Counted from the first letter of the stretch, positions 50,979-60,212 are shown. The stretch: DNA of 64,000 nt from CAYFNF01 sp964344485 (GCA_964344485.1 CAYFNF010000003.1:237666-301665), one strand, 5' to 3'. A program made the numbers and translations. The notes: generated from the letters alone by a model not told the origin.

Positions 50979-51929
50979 ATGAATCCAACGATCACATCAA
51001 CCCAAGAAGTACAAACCCACATTCAATCCGTGCAGATCACGCTTGCGGGAATTGAGAGATTTGTAAAACAGTTTTTACCTACGAAACTACAGCACTGGCA
51101 TGTGGTCTCACCGTTTCCAGTACAGTCACTGTCTGAGCATGAACGCATGCACTTCGTACTATTGCTCAATGCAATGAGCTTCAGCTACTGGGGAGAGCCA
51201 CGCTGGACCGTGCAATATGAAGGGAGGAAGTATAACGGTGCACAAGCTATGATGGCTGCGCTCGGACGGGCAGTCAAACAAGACAGATCCATCCTGAATC
51301 CAATACACTGGCAAGGGATGTCTAATACGTCACTCGCTCATGTACTACGTGGATCATCTCGAATTCCACTACTACAAGAACGCGCTGAACATGTCCGTGA
51401 AATCGGAGCTGTATTAACAACACGGCACAAATCAGATTTCAATCAATTCCTTAGAGCGCAGTGCATATCAACAGTTCAATTAACTGAACGGCTAATTCAA
51501 GAGTTCCCATCATTTAAAGATGAGCGGTCACTTGCCGGCATGACTATCCCATTTAATAAGCGAGCGCAACTACTAATTGCAGACCTGTTCTACGCATGTC
51601 CTACGCTGCACTCGATTACAGATATATCTGAACTCTCTGCGTGCGCAGACTATAAACTCCCGCAAGTGCTTCGGCAGTATGGAATTCTTCAATACTCCCC
51701 TGCGCTTGAGAAAAAAATTACTGCGAGAACTCCCCTAAAGCCAAATTCAGAACAAGAGATAGCTATACGCGCACAAACTATACACGCGGTTGAGTGCATT
51801 AAAAAACAGCTTCAACATCAGTACCCGTCCATCACCGCTAATCAGATCAATGACTATCTTTGGCTACAAGGACAAAAAACCACACCGCACCATGAGCCGT
51901 ATCATTTAACGCGCACGACCGCGTACTAA
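50979..51929 (+). CDS. Queuosine salvage N-glycosylase
   Basis: Qng1/DUF2419 family, which releases queuine from queuosine 5'-phosphate for tRNA modification. 316 residues. Family signatures: LLLNAMSFSYWGEPRWTVQY, YNGAQAMMAALGRA, FNKRAQLLIADLFYAC, ACADYKLPQVLRQYGILQYS and the ending EIAIRAQTIHAVECIKKQL plus NDYLWLQG. It converges with the PFK gene by 4 bp. A tRNA-guanine transglycosylase would be needed elsewhere. Confidence 0.9.
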   Translation: MNPTITSTQEVQTHIQSVQITLAGIERFVKQFLPTKLQHWHVVSPFPVQSLSEHERMHFVLLLNAMSFSYWGEPRWTVQYEGRKYNGAQAMMAALGRAVKQDRSILNPIHWQGMSNTSLAHVLRGSSRIPLLQERAEHVREIGAVLTTRHKSDFNQFLRAQCISTVQLTERLIQEFPSFKDERSLAGMTIPFNKRAQLLIADLFYACPTLHSITDISELSACADYKLPQVLRQYGILQYSPALEKKITARTPLKPNSEQEIAIRAQTIHAVECIKKQLQHQYPSITANQINDYLWLQGQKTTPHHEPYHLTRTTAY

Positions 51930-53125
51930 TTCTTATGAATAACCGGCACTTCCTTAAACTTCCCAGCCGCTGGAAGCGAACCGACTAATGGTTTTAAATA
52001 ATCAACAAATGCATCTGTTACACCGTTGCCGTTTTCGTTGATGAACTCTTTTGGTATGAGCTTGGTTTTTTGTGCCACATCAGAGAGCTTAACTAAATCT
52101 GGTTCTGACGCGTAATCATCACCCTCACCGATGCGCTTGATCGCAACTGAGCCATCAATGTCACCTTTCATTGCATACTTCACTGCTTCTTCGCCCACCA
52201 TGCGCGCTTCTTCCCGGTCTACTTCACTATAGACTCCTGGAAATGAACGTTGTGCATACCCTAACGTATCAGACCGAACGCGCAACTCTTCATGCTTTGA
52301 ATTCTCCTTAATATATGAAGTCAGCAGATCCCCGAGCATTCCGGACCCAGAGAGTTGAACATTGCCGTGCGAGTCCATCTCTTTTGACTGTGCTATCAAT
52401 TCACCGTCAGGATTCACAATTCCCTCAGATACCGCAACTAAACATCTTCCATTGTCGTCCACACAGTTATCTATATCTTTCGTGATTTGATCTAAAGTGA
52501 TCGGTGCTTCGGGTAGGTAAATCAAATGCGCGCCTCCTAATGCAGCTGCAGCAGTCAGCCATCCAGCGTGACGACCCATGACCACGTCGATCTTCACTCC
52601 AGGTAGCGCAGTATTGTCCAGATCATTCCCCATAAAGCACTGTGCAACGTATTTTGCAGCACTCGGATATCCTGGACAGTGATCCGTGACCTCTAAATCG
52701 TTATCAATGGTCTTGGGGATATGAAACACACGCAACTCATAGTCATGTTCGCGCGCAATCTCATTTACAATATGACAGGTCTCAGCTGTATCATTCCCAC
52801 CGATATAGAACCAATACTTCACATTATATTTTTCAAACACCTCGAAGACGCGCTCGCAATCCTTCTGGTCCGGCTTGTGCCGACAGGAACCAAGCGCACT
52901 TGCTGGGGTTTCAGCGATCTGCTCGAGCGTGCTTTCATCTTCCTGTTGTAGGTCGATAAAATCCTCATTCAAAATACCGAGAATGCCGTGCTTCATTCCA
53001 TAAATTCCAGTGATCTCTGGATGTTGGAGTGCTTGTTTCACAGCTCCGATTAAACTCTGGTTTATCACTGCGGTTGGTCCACCGGACTGTCCGATGACCA
53101 TATTTCCTTTTACAATAGTAGACAT
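51926..53125 (-). CDS. 6-phosphofructokinase, probably PPi-dependent
   Basis: 399 residues. N-terminal IGQSGGPTAVINQSLIGAV, then FYIGGNDTAETCHIVNEIA with Asp after GGN, the determinant of PPi rather than ATP use. The catalytic block is IPKTIDNDLEVTDHCPGYPS and VVMGRHAGWLTAAAALGGA binds fructose-6-phosphate. Reversible glycolytic step. The 5' leader holds a CCGACGT/ACGTCGG hairpin at about 53135-53163. Confidence 0.92.
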   Translation of the reverse strand: MSTIVKGNMVIGQSGGPTAVINQSLIGAVKQALQHPEITGIYGMKHGILGILNEDFIDLQQEDESTLEQIAETPASALGSCRHKPDQKDCERVFEVFEKYNVKYWFYIGGNDTAETCHIVNEIAREHDYELRVFHIPKTIDNDLEVTDHCPGYPSAAKYVAQCFMGNDLDNTALPGVKIDVVMGRHAGWLTAAAALGGAHLIYLPEAPITLDQITKDIDNCVDDNGRCLVAVSEGIVNPDGELIAQSKEMDSHGNVQLSGSGMLGDLLTSYIKENSKHEELRVRSDTLGYAQRSFPGVYSEVDREEARMVGEEAVKYAMKGDIDGSVAIKRIGEGDDYASEPDLVKLSDVAQKTKLIPKEFINENGNGVTDAFVDYLKPLVGSLPAAGKFKEVPVIHKN

Positions 53126-53219
53126 AATTCTTTCCGACGTCGTTCATGAGCAAGAACGTCGGTGCGTTAATAATAGTTCTACCGCTATTGTAGCACTGTT
53201 TGGTGGTTTGTTTCAATGA

Positions 53220-54452
53220 CTATACTTGTACGGTATTGAAAAAATCTTCAATAGTTTCAGCACGACGGATCTGTTCGATCTTTCCGTTTTTGCGAATTAA
53301 GTACTCAGCGTGTCGTAGCGTACCGTTGTAGTTGGTTCCCATAGCAAACGCGTGCCCACCAGAGGTATGAATCACAACGATATCTCCTACTGCTACGCGC
53401 GGCAACATCCGATCTTTGGCGAACTGATCATTATTTTCGCAAATACTACCAACGATAGTGACCTCTTCTTTTTCTGTAGCGTCATTAATAACCGAAGCGT
53501 AGTGGTACGCATCATAGATCGCAGGTCGCGGCATGTCGTTGCTACTTGCATCAATGCCGATAAACTTCTTGTAAGAATCTTTGATTACTTGCACTCTTCC
53601 TACAAGCCACCCTGCATTCGCAGTAATGTAGCGCCCAGGCTCCACCATGAGTGTGGGTTCCTGCAACTGATACGCTGTACACTGTTCGTCAAAGGCCTCT
53701 CGGAGTAAGCGCGCTAAATTATCAAGGTCAAGGCTCTCTTCATCTGGCTCATACGGTACACCGAACCCTCCACCAACGTTCAAGAACTCCATTTCAATGT
53801 CGAGCTCATCTCGTATCTGCGCTAACAACTCAAACAAGCTCTGTGTCACCATTTTGAAATACTCTTCATCTAGAATATTGCTGCCAGTCATCATGTGAAT
53901 GCCGAACCGTTTCACGCCCATGTCTTGAGCGCGCCGATACGCTTCTACTGCTTGCTCTAACGGCACACCGAACTTTGCTTCTGGCCCGGCAGTCAGCAAG
54001 CTTTCCATGCTACCTTTTGTCATTTTTGGGTTAATGCGAAAGGAAAGAGTCTCTGGAACACCAATGCGTTCGACGGTCGGTAGCATGCTAATGTCATCGA
54101 GGTTGAGGATGAGCTGACTGTCTTCTAAGACCATGCGCATCTCTTCTTCGCTTGTATAGTTTCCAGTATGCATTCCTCCGACACCAAGTTGGTTCGCAAT
54201 CCATACCTCCACCTGACTAGAACAATCAAAATCGTACCCCTCTTCATGGATAATACGCAGAATCTCTGGATTGGTATTGGCTTTTACTGCATAGAGTGGG
54301 TAGAACTTTGGAAAGTACTTCTCAAATGCATTTTTTAGAGTGCGACAATTCTGTCGAAGGCGTTCTTCCTCATAGATAAAGAACGGAGTGGGATGCTCTT
54401 GCGTCGCACGCACGATGTTCTCGCGCGGCGCGTATGTTACTTCTGGGTTCAT
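53220..54452 (-). CDS. lysA: Diaminopimelate decarboxylase
   Basis: PLP enzyme making L-lysine from meso-diaminopimelate. 410 residues: PLP-Lys in YPLYAVKANTNPEIL, the Gly loop MEFLNVGGGFGVPYEP, EPGRYITANAGWLVG and SICENNDQFAKDR (catalytic Cys). The ATG sits 6 nt after a TTTACA-N17-TAAGAT promoter. It lies directly behind aspartokinase, so both ends of the lysine pathway are together although intermediate genes are absent here. A decarboxylase of related polyamine substrates is less likely but not excluded. Confidence 0.9.
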   Translation of the reverse strand: MNPEVTYAPRENIVRATQEHPTPFFIYEEERLRQNCRTLKNAFEKYFPKFYPLYAVKANTNPEILRIIHEEGYDFDCSSQVEVWIANQLGVGGMHTGNYTSEEEMRMVLEDSQLILNLDDISMLPTVERIGVPETLSFRINPKMTKGSMESLLTAGPEAKFGVPLEQAVEAYRRAQDMGVKRFGIHMMTGSNILDEEYFKMVTQSLFELLAQIRDELDIEMEFLNVGGGFGVPYEPDEESLDLDNLARLLREAFDEQCTAYQLQEPTLMVEPGRYITANAGWLVGRVQVIKDSYKKFIGIDASSNDMPRPAIYDAYHYASVINDATEKEEVTIVGSICENNDQFAKDRMLPRVAVGDIVVIHTSGGHAFAMGTNYNGTLRHAEYLIRKNGKIEQIRRAETIEDFFNTVQV

Positions 54453-54458
54453 ATCTGT

Positions 54459-54487
54459 ATCTTAATGATGAATTGATACTTTGTAAA
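54459..54487 (-). promoter_or_regulatory. lysA promoter, leaderless
   Basis: On minus: TTTACA (54482-54487), 17 nt, TAAGAT (54459-54464), six nt to the ATG. Confidence 0.65.
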
Positions 54488-54524
54488 AAAATTGGTTCGG
54501 AGCGAGCTGGTGCTACCCGCTCCG
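54485..54524 (-). terminator. Terminator after aspartokinase
   Basis: CGGAGCG and CGCTCCG arms around GGTAGCACCAGCT, followed by AACCAATTTTTTT on minus. Confidence 0.75.
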
Positions 54525-55844
54525 TTAACCGTGCTTGAACTCCGCATACAGGGTGCGGACCGCGTTGTCGAGCTGCTGCTGATCCACGCCCAGGATGATG
54601 CTGATTGCTGAGCTGCCCATGTCGATCATGCGCACCTGGATGCAGGCANNNNNNNNNNGAGCCAGAGCGCCGAACAAGCGGCTGAGGACCATCAGGTCCT
54701 GACTCAGGCCTTGACCGACCACTGCAAGCAGCGCCATGTGGTTGTTCACCTTCACCTCAGATGAATCTTGAGCGAGCTGCAAGCCCGCCACCACCTGCTC
54801 CTGACGATCGTCGAGGTCATCTTGCGCGACCACGAACGACGCGGTGTCGATCCCGGTCGGCGTGTGCGCGACCGAGATGTCAGCGTGAGCGAAGACCGCC
54901 AGGCAGCGAGCCAGGGACCCGACTTGGTCGTGGAAGTGCGGTGCGTTGATCAGAATGCTGGTGTAGCCGGGACGGCCGGTGATACCGCGCACGAGCGGTG
55001 CTTCAGTACTGCGCTCGTTGGTGACCAACGTGCCAGGATCTTCAGGGCAGAAGGTGTTGCGGAGCCGAATCGGCACCCCCGCCTCCCGACACGGCAGTAC
55101 CGCGGCTTCGTGCATGAGCGTAGCTCCGGTGAAGGAGAGCTCGCGCAGTTCCCGGAAGGTGATGGCGCGGATCGTCTCGGGTTCGCTGACGAGCCTGGGG
55201 TCGACCATGGACAGACCGTTGACATCGGTCCAGTTCTCGTACAGCTCCGCGTCCAGCGCAGCAGCGATCAGCGCTCCGGTGATGTCTGAACCACCGCGGC
55301 TGAACGCTTGGATCGTACCGTCCGGCCGGACTCCGTAGAATCCGGGCACCACGCAGAACCGATCTCCCTGCAGACGCGAACGAATCGCGGCACTCGTAGC
55401 AGCGTTGTTGAGCCGCCCGTCCTGCTGGAAGAAGATCAGTTCGGTCGCATCCACCAGCTCGTAGCCCAGAAGTCTGGACATGATCACGGCTGAGATGTAC
55501 TCACCGCGGCTGATCACGGCATCGTAACCGCCGTCAGTGCGCAGGAGCTGCTCGACCTGAGCGAGCAGTTGCAGTACGTCGACGTCGAGCATCAGCTCTT
55601 CGTTGACCTGCGTGATGCGACTGACGATTTCTCGCCACGGTTCAGACCAGCTTCGACCAGCTTGCTGCAGCGTGTGACATCTGATCAACAGGTCTGTGAT
55701 CTTGATGTCGGTCTTGGTGCGCTTCCCGCATGCGGAGACCACGATGACTCGGCGATGACCGCTCGACTGAATGATCTGCTGAACGCGCCGGAACGCATCA
55801 GCATCAGCCAGAGAGGATCCGCCGAACTTGCAGACCGTAGTCAT
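54525..55844 (-). CDS. Aspartate kinase, GC-rich, interrupted by a 10-N gap
   Basis: First step of the lysine/threonine pathway. 439 residues: KFGGSSLADADAFRRV, AFSRGGSDITGALIAAALDA, then ACT domains. Ten N (54649-54658) lie in the last ACT domain, yet the frame is consistent on both sides. Codon third positions are strongly G/C, unlike lysA. The ATG has GGAG upstream. Expression is predicted to be controlled by the lysine-rich leader peptide attenuator. lysC/thrA-type subclass cannot be chosen. Confidence 0.92.
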   Translation of the reverse strand: MTTVCKFGGSSLADADAFRRVQQIIQSSGHRRVIVVSACGKRTKTDIKITDLLIRCHTLQQAGRSWSEPWREIVSRITQVNEELMLDVDVLQLLAQVEQLLRTDGGYDAVISRGEYISAVIMSRLLGYELVDATELIFFQQDGRLNNAATSAAIRSRLQGDRFCVVPGFYGVRPDGTIQAFSRGGSDITGALIAAALDAELYENWTDVNGLSMVDPRLVSEPETIRAITFRELRELSFTGATLMHEAAVLPCREAGVPIRLRNTFCPEDPGTLVTNERSTEAPLVRGITGRPGYTSILINAPHFHDQVGSLARCLAVFAHADISVAHTPTGIDTASFVVAQDDLDDRQEQVVAGLQLAQDSSEVKVNNHMALLAVVGQGLSQDLMVLSRLFGALAXXXXACIQVRMIDMGSSAISIILGVDQQQLDNAVRTLYAEFKHG

Positions 55845-55942
55845 GGGGTTGTTCTCCGATTTGAGTTCAAGGATCGTGAGATCGCGATCGTGATAATAAT
55901 CTGATCGTGACCTCAGTACTCATTGCCTCGAGTACACTCATC

Positions 55943-55965
55943 AAAAAACCCCGCTGTTGCGGGAC
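55943..55965 (-). terminator. Attenuator terminator upstream of aspartokinase
   Basis: On minus: TCCCGC, loop AACA, GCGGGG, then TTTTTTG. The left arm can alternatively pair with GCGGGA at the end of the leader-peptide frame. Confidence 0.8.
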
Positions 55966-55993
55966 TCTCTTGAACAATAATGACACTACAAGA

Positions 55994-56059
55994 CTATCCC
56001 GCGAGCGGAGCGATCTTCTTCTTTTTTAATTCAGTTGTTCTGCTTCTATGCTTGTCCAT
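55994..56059 (-). CDS. Lysine-rich leader peptide of the aspartokinase attenuator
   Basis: 21 codons: MDKHRSRTTELKKKKIAPLAG (first residue to stop). Four consecutive Lys codons precede the antiterminator arm, and the stop TAG follows GCGGGA. The ATG lies 6 nt after TACTCT, so the peptide is read from a leaderless mRNA. Size, position and composition fit ribosome-mediated attenuation. Confidence 0.65.
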   Translation of the reverse strand: MDKHRSRTTELKKKKIAPLAG

Positions 56060-56065
56060 GCGCAA

Positions 56066-56094
56066 AGAGTAGCTGAGGTAAGCGTTTTTGTCAA
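56066..56094 (-). promoter_or_regulatory. Promoter of the attenuated aspartokinase unit
   Basis: On minus: TTGACA (56089-56094), 17 nt, TACTCT (56066-56071). Confidence 0.75.
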
Positions 56095-56159
56095 ATAATT
56101 TCGATTGTTTTCCACGCCGCACATCAACTTCCCGGAAGAAAATCTGGTATACTAACAAC

Positions 56160-57290
56160 ATGAAGCAGCACTACAATACCATTATTATCGGTGGTGGAAT
56201 CTCTGGTCTGGCATGCGCACGTGAACTGGCTCAGCAGAATGAAGATTTTCTATTGATCACAAAAGATCTACAAAGTGACATCTGTACGAGTACAAACCAA
56301 GAAGTAAATTACGGTGCGTATGTGCTTGGAGATAATGCTATACATATGCAGTCGTTCATCACAAAAAAACAGAGAATTCGGTTGCGCGACATTGTATTCC
56401 ACACTGAGCAACGCGCATATTCATTCATGCATGCGTGGAAACATCCGTTCCAACTGATCCGCGTATTCGTGTTGGTAAAACTATTCCAAAAACAGTATGC
56501 GTCATTCAAACGGATGTGTGAAACAGAGGCGCAGGTACAAGCATTCAAAGAGCACCCGTATCTACTGGAACTGTACAACACAAATGCAGAGGAGTTCATC
56601 AAGAGACAAAAAATCGAAACTGTTATCCGGGACTTCCTGGGGCAGATTGTATACATGTGCACATTCACACGGTTATCCGAATTAAATGCATTTGACCTCA
56701 TGCATGTAGTGATGCACATGGATATACCGATCTATACATTTACCTTTAACCAAGAACGATTGATTGAGGGTTTTAAAGAGAACATCACGCAAGACAGTGT
56801 AGAGTCGATACAAGAAAAAGAGCGCTATGTCGTTACGACTGCAAGCGAAACAGTGTTTACAGCACAGAACGTGGTAGTTGCGACGCCTCCGCATGTCTCT
56901 CAGGAGCTGCTAGAGATTCCTGAGATTAAAGGACCATGCACCGCACATCTCTTCCATGTGACTGGGTCAGTAAAAAAGAAATTTTCAACAAAACCGTTAT
57001 ACGTTTTTCATGAACAATCAGACACTATCTTTCTCTCACGAGAATCAGACGGTTCGTTTCTATTATACTCTCAAATTGAAAAGCCAGAGTTCGACGAATA
57101 CTTTAATTCATGGAATGTGCAGCATCACAAAGTATGGGACCCAGCATTTCATTTGAAAGGACACGTGCTGTGGGAGACAGAACTACAAAAAAACCTCTAT
57201 CTTATTGGCGAGCATAACGTGTGTGGAGTGGAAGACTGCTTCATCACCGGCATGTACGCAGCACGTCAAATAACATCAAAAAACAAGTAA
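56160..57290 (+). CDS. FAD-dependent amine-oxidase/protoporphyrinogen-oxidase-like oxidoreductase
   Basis: 376 residues from the ATG at 56160; the longer TTG frame would lie upstream of the promoter. The dinucleotide fold IIIGGGISGLACARELAQQ is at the N-terminus and LYLIGEHNVCGVEDCFITGM closes the FAD site. An extended -10 (TGG TATACT, 56148-56153) lies 6 nt before the ATG. Substrate unknown; NAD(P)-binding Rossmann annotation is common for such proteins. Confidence 0.85.
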   Translation: MKQHYNTIIIGGGISGLACARELAQQNEDFLLITKDLQSDICTSTNQEVNYGAYVLGDNAIHMQSFITKKQRIRLRDIVFHTEQRAYSFMHAWKHPFQLIRVFVLVKLFQKQYASFKRMCETEAQVQAFKEHPYLLELYNTNAEEFIKRQKIETVIRDFLGQIVYMCTFTRLSELNAFDLMHVVMHMDIPIYTFTFNQERLIEGFKENITQDSVESIQEKERYVVTTASETVFTAQNVVVATPPHVSQELLEIPEIKGPCTAHLFHVTGSVKKKFSTKPLYVFHEQSDTIFLSRESDGSFLLYSQIEKPEFDEYFNSWNVQHHKVWDPAFHLKGHVLWETELQKNLYLIGEHNVCGVEDCFITGMYAARQITSKNK

Positions 57291-57413
57291 AAAAAGCGGC
57301 AAAACGCATTATATAGCGCTACCAGTTGTGCAAATATCGTTTTACGGGTATGCTGACTATGGTTTAAACGATTCAACAATCGCGACAACCAAGATTATTT
57401 TTAACCAGTGTGT

Positions 57414-57665
57414 ATGAACACTAACCTATTTGTAGGTGGAATCTCATTTAACACGACCGAGGACGCTCTTCGTGAAGCGTTCGAGCAGGCAGGTACTGTC
57501 ACCTCTGCGAAAATCATCATGGACAAGGTTACGAACCGGTCCCGTGGTTTCGGATTTGTTGAAATGGGCTCTGCTGAAGAGGCACAAGCTGCTATCGACA
57601 TGTGGGACGGCAAAGAACTCGATGGTCGAGAAATCAACGTCTCAGAGGCACGTCCAAAAGAATAG
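57414..57665 (+). CDS. RRM-type RNA-binding protein
   Basis: 83 residues from the ATG at 57414. RNP2 LFVGGISF and RNP1 RGFGFVEM are both intact, as in bacterial glycine-poor Rbp proteins that bind single-stranded RNA and are often cold-inducible. The alternative GTG start adds two residues. Monocistronic. Confidence 0.93.
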   Translation: MNTNLFVGGISFNTTEDALREAFEQAGTVTSAKIIMDKVTNRSRGFGFVEMGSAEEAQAAIDMWDGKELDGREINVSEARPKE

Positions 57666-57696
57666 AACTTTAGAACTTCGTTCTGATACGTGTACA

Positions 57697-57732
57697 CAAT
57701 ACGCCTCCTGTGAGAGGCGTATTGTTATTGGA
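57697..57732 (+). terminator. Hairpin after the RRM gene
   Basis: CAATACGCCTC and GAGGCGTATTG form a perfect 11-bp stem followed by TTATTG; the U-tract is weak. Confidence 0.6.
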
Positions 57733-57748
57733 CTGAATTGTGGGGCTG

Positions 57749-59767
57749 CTATTTTGTGAAGCGCTTGATATCTGAGAACTTCCCTTTGTGGTTGTCGTCA
57801 AACAGTGCGCGTACTTTCACTCGATACTTCTTGCCTGGGACAAGCTTCTTGATCTTCTTTCTCTTGATCTTGATCTTCTTGCCGGACTTTAATGTGATCT
57901 GATCGTTAGTCTTATTATTCTCCACAGTAATGATACGCTTCTTGTTCTTTCCGTTCTTCTTCCACATCAATTTTATCCTGTACGATTGAGCGTTCTTTAC
58001 TTTCTGCCAACGGATCTTGATGGTTTTTTTCGTGGCGGTCTTCGGAAGCGGTTTCACGTATTTCACTTTTCTTGGAAGCGTGCGGAACTCTGCGGTCTCA
58101 AATGCGCTGCATTCATCATTCACGTTGCAGGACTGTACTTGGAAGTAGTACGGTGTGTTATGTGTTAAATCTGTCGCAGCAAAAGTGGTCTCTGGTTGGT
58201 TTGTGTATGAAGCGCCTGCATAAGTGCTATCAGTGCTATATCCAACTTTATAGTAGCTCACTCCATCGCTTGGCGCGGTCCACCCAATAGTCAGCTTTTT
58301 TGGTTTTTGAAGTGTATTGCTGATGTCCGACGGCGGCTCTGGCAAGGTTGCTACTCCTGCTCCGCTTGCCAATAACGCTGCCTCAGAGTAGTTGGTTTGA
58401 TAACTTGTAGCATTCACTGCAAAGACTCGCACGTAGTACACGGTATTTGGAGTCAAGCTGTCTATCGTTGCTTGGGTGGTAGTAATTCCAGTATCTGTAC
58501 TAGAAGTAGTGAAGTTTTCATCAGTGTCATATTCCACCTCGTACGAGGTTACTAACATGCCTGGCGCGGTCCACGTGAGCTCCAATGCCGATGACGTTAC
58601 GGTAGCGGTGGCAAAATCAGTCGGTGCATCTGGTGTCTGTACTTCATCAGCGCCGATATCATATTCAAGACCATACGGTCGTGTCTCTGAATCAAAGTCT
58701 GTTGTATGGAAATTTGCTACGTCCAGCCCTGTGTCAATTGCTGGAGAGTTGCTCGGAATATGAAAATCAGAATTCGTTACATCAACAAACAACGGATCCC
58801 CTTCTATCGAATGCTCATCAAAATTAATCGCCTGCCAGTCAGCAAGCAAGTTATAATTGGTGCCTCCAGAACCTCCGATATTCCCGATGTTAGAGTTGCC
58901 GTGAAACAGATTATAATCCAGAGAAACAGATGTTGAGTTTTTATTGCTGATGCCAGCGTAGCTAGAATTAACGATAATATTGTTCTTTACGAGATATCCA
59001 GTACAGCTCTCTCCGTACGCCCCATACCCGTTATCGTATATGGTATTGTTAATGATGCGACAATTACTTACACCATTACAATACACTCCAGCTTCACCGT
59101 TGTCTGTGACCACATTATTTACGATCAAACTTGTACTTCCACTAACTATACCAACACCAATGCCTAAATTATCCGACATGTGGTTACGCCGAACAGTCGA
59201 GTCAGTCACACTCTGCAGCCAAATACCATACAGAGTATTGGAAAACGTATTATCCTCAACGATGATATCTTGAATACCTGTCGCGGCTACTGCATACACT
59301 CCAAATCGGGCGTCCGCTATAGTACAATCAGCAACCGTTACATTATTATAGTTGTCCTCAATTTTAATTGCGTTTGAGGATGACAGTAATGTGCCGTTGT
59401 TATTAAAAGATAATCCCGAAACTTCAATATAACTCGCAGCAACAGAGATCGTTGCTGAGCCAGAGAGTATCTGAATCAGGGGCGATTCACCTGGCCAGTT
59501 TGTGATAGTGGTGGTGGCTGATGCGGAACCTGAGATCGCAGCTGGAATCGTGACTGTGCTCGATAGGCCGGCAAATTCTCCTTTTACGTATACGGTGTCG
59601 CCGCTGCTAATAGAACTGATTTTCGACAGTGATTTCCACGGCGCGACCTCTGTGCCTGCATCAGCGTCATTACCGTTGTCACCATCAATGTAGTAATCCG
59701 CGGCAATAGCAGGATGCGCGATAAAAATACTTCCAACGAAAAGAAGGATTCCTAATACTTTTTTCAT
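57749..59767 (-). CDS. Secreted parallel beta-helix protein with Fn3 domains and Lys-rich tail
   Basis: 672 residues with a signal peptide ending HPAIAA. The first ~380 residues form a beta-helix (VADCTIADARFGVYAVAATG, VNNVVTDNGEAGVYCNGVSN, IINNTIYDNGYGAYGES). Two ordinary Fn3 domains follow (APTDFATATVTSSALELTWT; DGVSYYKVGYSTDST). A third Fn3-like domain is Lys-rich (KTIKIRWQKVKNAQSYRIKL, KSGKKIKIKRKKIKKLVPGK). Probable surface polysaccharide-associated protein. Confidence 0.9.
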   Translation of the reverse strand: MKKVLGILLFVGSIFIAHPAIAADYYIDGDNGNDADAGTEVAPWKSLSKISSISSGDTVYVKGEFAGLSSTVTIPAAISGSASATTTITNWPGESPLIQILSGSATISVAASYIEVSGLSFNNNGTLLSSSNAIKIEDNYNNVTVADCTIADARFGVYAVAATGIQDIIVEDNTFSNTLYGIWLQSVTDSTVRRNHMSDNLGIGVGIVSGSTSLIVNNVVTDNGEAGVYCNGVSNCRIINNTIYDNGYGAYGESCTGYLVKNNIIVNSSYAGISNKNSTSVSLDYNLFHGNSNIGNIGGSGGTNYNLLADWQAINFDEHSIEGDPLFVDVTNSDFHIPSNSPAIDTGLDVANFHTTDFDSETRPYGLEYDIGADEVQTPDAPTDFATATVTSSALELTWTAPGMLVTSYEVEYDTDENFTTSSTDTGITTTQATIDSLTPNTVYYVRVFAVNATSYQTNYSEAALLASGAGVATLPEPPSDISNTLQKPKKLTIGWTAPSDGVSYYKVGYSTDSTYAGASYTNQPETTFAATDLTHNTPYYFQVQSCNVNDECSAFETAEFRTLPRKVKYVKPLPKTATKKTIKIRWQKVKNAQSYRIKLMWKKNGKNKKRIITVENNKTNDQITLKSGKKIKIKRKKIKKLVPGKKYRVKVRALFDDNHKGKFSDIKRFTK

Positions 59768-59903
59768 AATGGATATTTAATACTTCTAAGAGTATTCTAT
59801 CACATTTTCTGCTTTATTTCTTATATCGCATGTTATTCATTCCGCGAATTGATACGCAAACAGTTTTAGTGGTACAATGTCGACATAATTAACTAATACG
59901 CCT

Positions 59904-60212
59904 ATGAGCCAAGTATCAGGAAAATCACTAGCGTCCGCGTTTCTATTTGTTGTGGGTATTATGGTCGCTGATTTCTTCGTGCTAATTCTCGTGTTCTATA
60001 TTGTCCACTCAATCTATGAGAAGCTCTATAACGATGTTACTAAAATTGTAGTCTTCTCTATGGTGGTGACCGCGTTAATCATGGGCGTAATAGTACTTGG
60101 TGAAATCATCTGGGCAGTGCTGCGGGCGAGAAAAGGATCGCGCGCTGCGCGAGAGCAAGAAAAACAACAACACGTAGAGCAGCCCCCGCAACCGCCCCTA
60201 TCGCCACAATAG
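59904..60212 (+). CDS. Small two-helix membrane protein
   Basis: 102 residues: helices FLFVVGIMVADFFVLILVFY and VVTALIMGVIVLGEIIWAV, then a basic and Gln/Pro-rich tail (RARKGSRAAREQEKQQ). An extended -10 (TGG TACAAT) lies upstream. No family recognised. A strong terminator follows. Confidence 0.75.
   Translation: MSQVSGKSLASAFLFVVGIMVADFFVLILVFYIVHSIYEKLYNDVTKIVVFSMVVTALIMGVIVLGEIIWAVLRARKGSRAAREQEKQQHVEQPPQPPLSPQ

Noticed and set aside
54768..55338. Long plus-strand frames opposite aspartokinase
   Set aside because: High GC creates long antisense frames; the minus strand encodes an unmistakable aspartate kinase.
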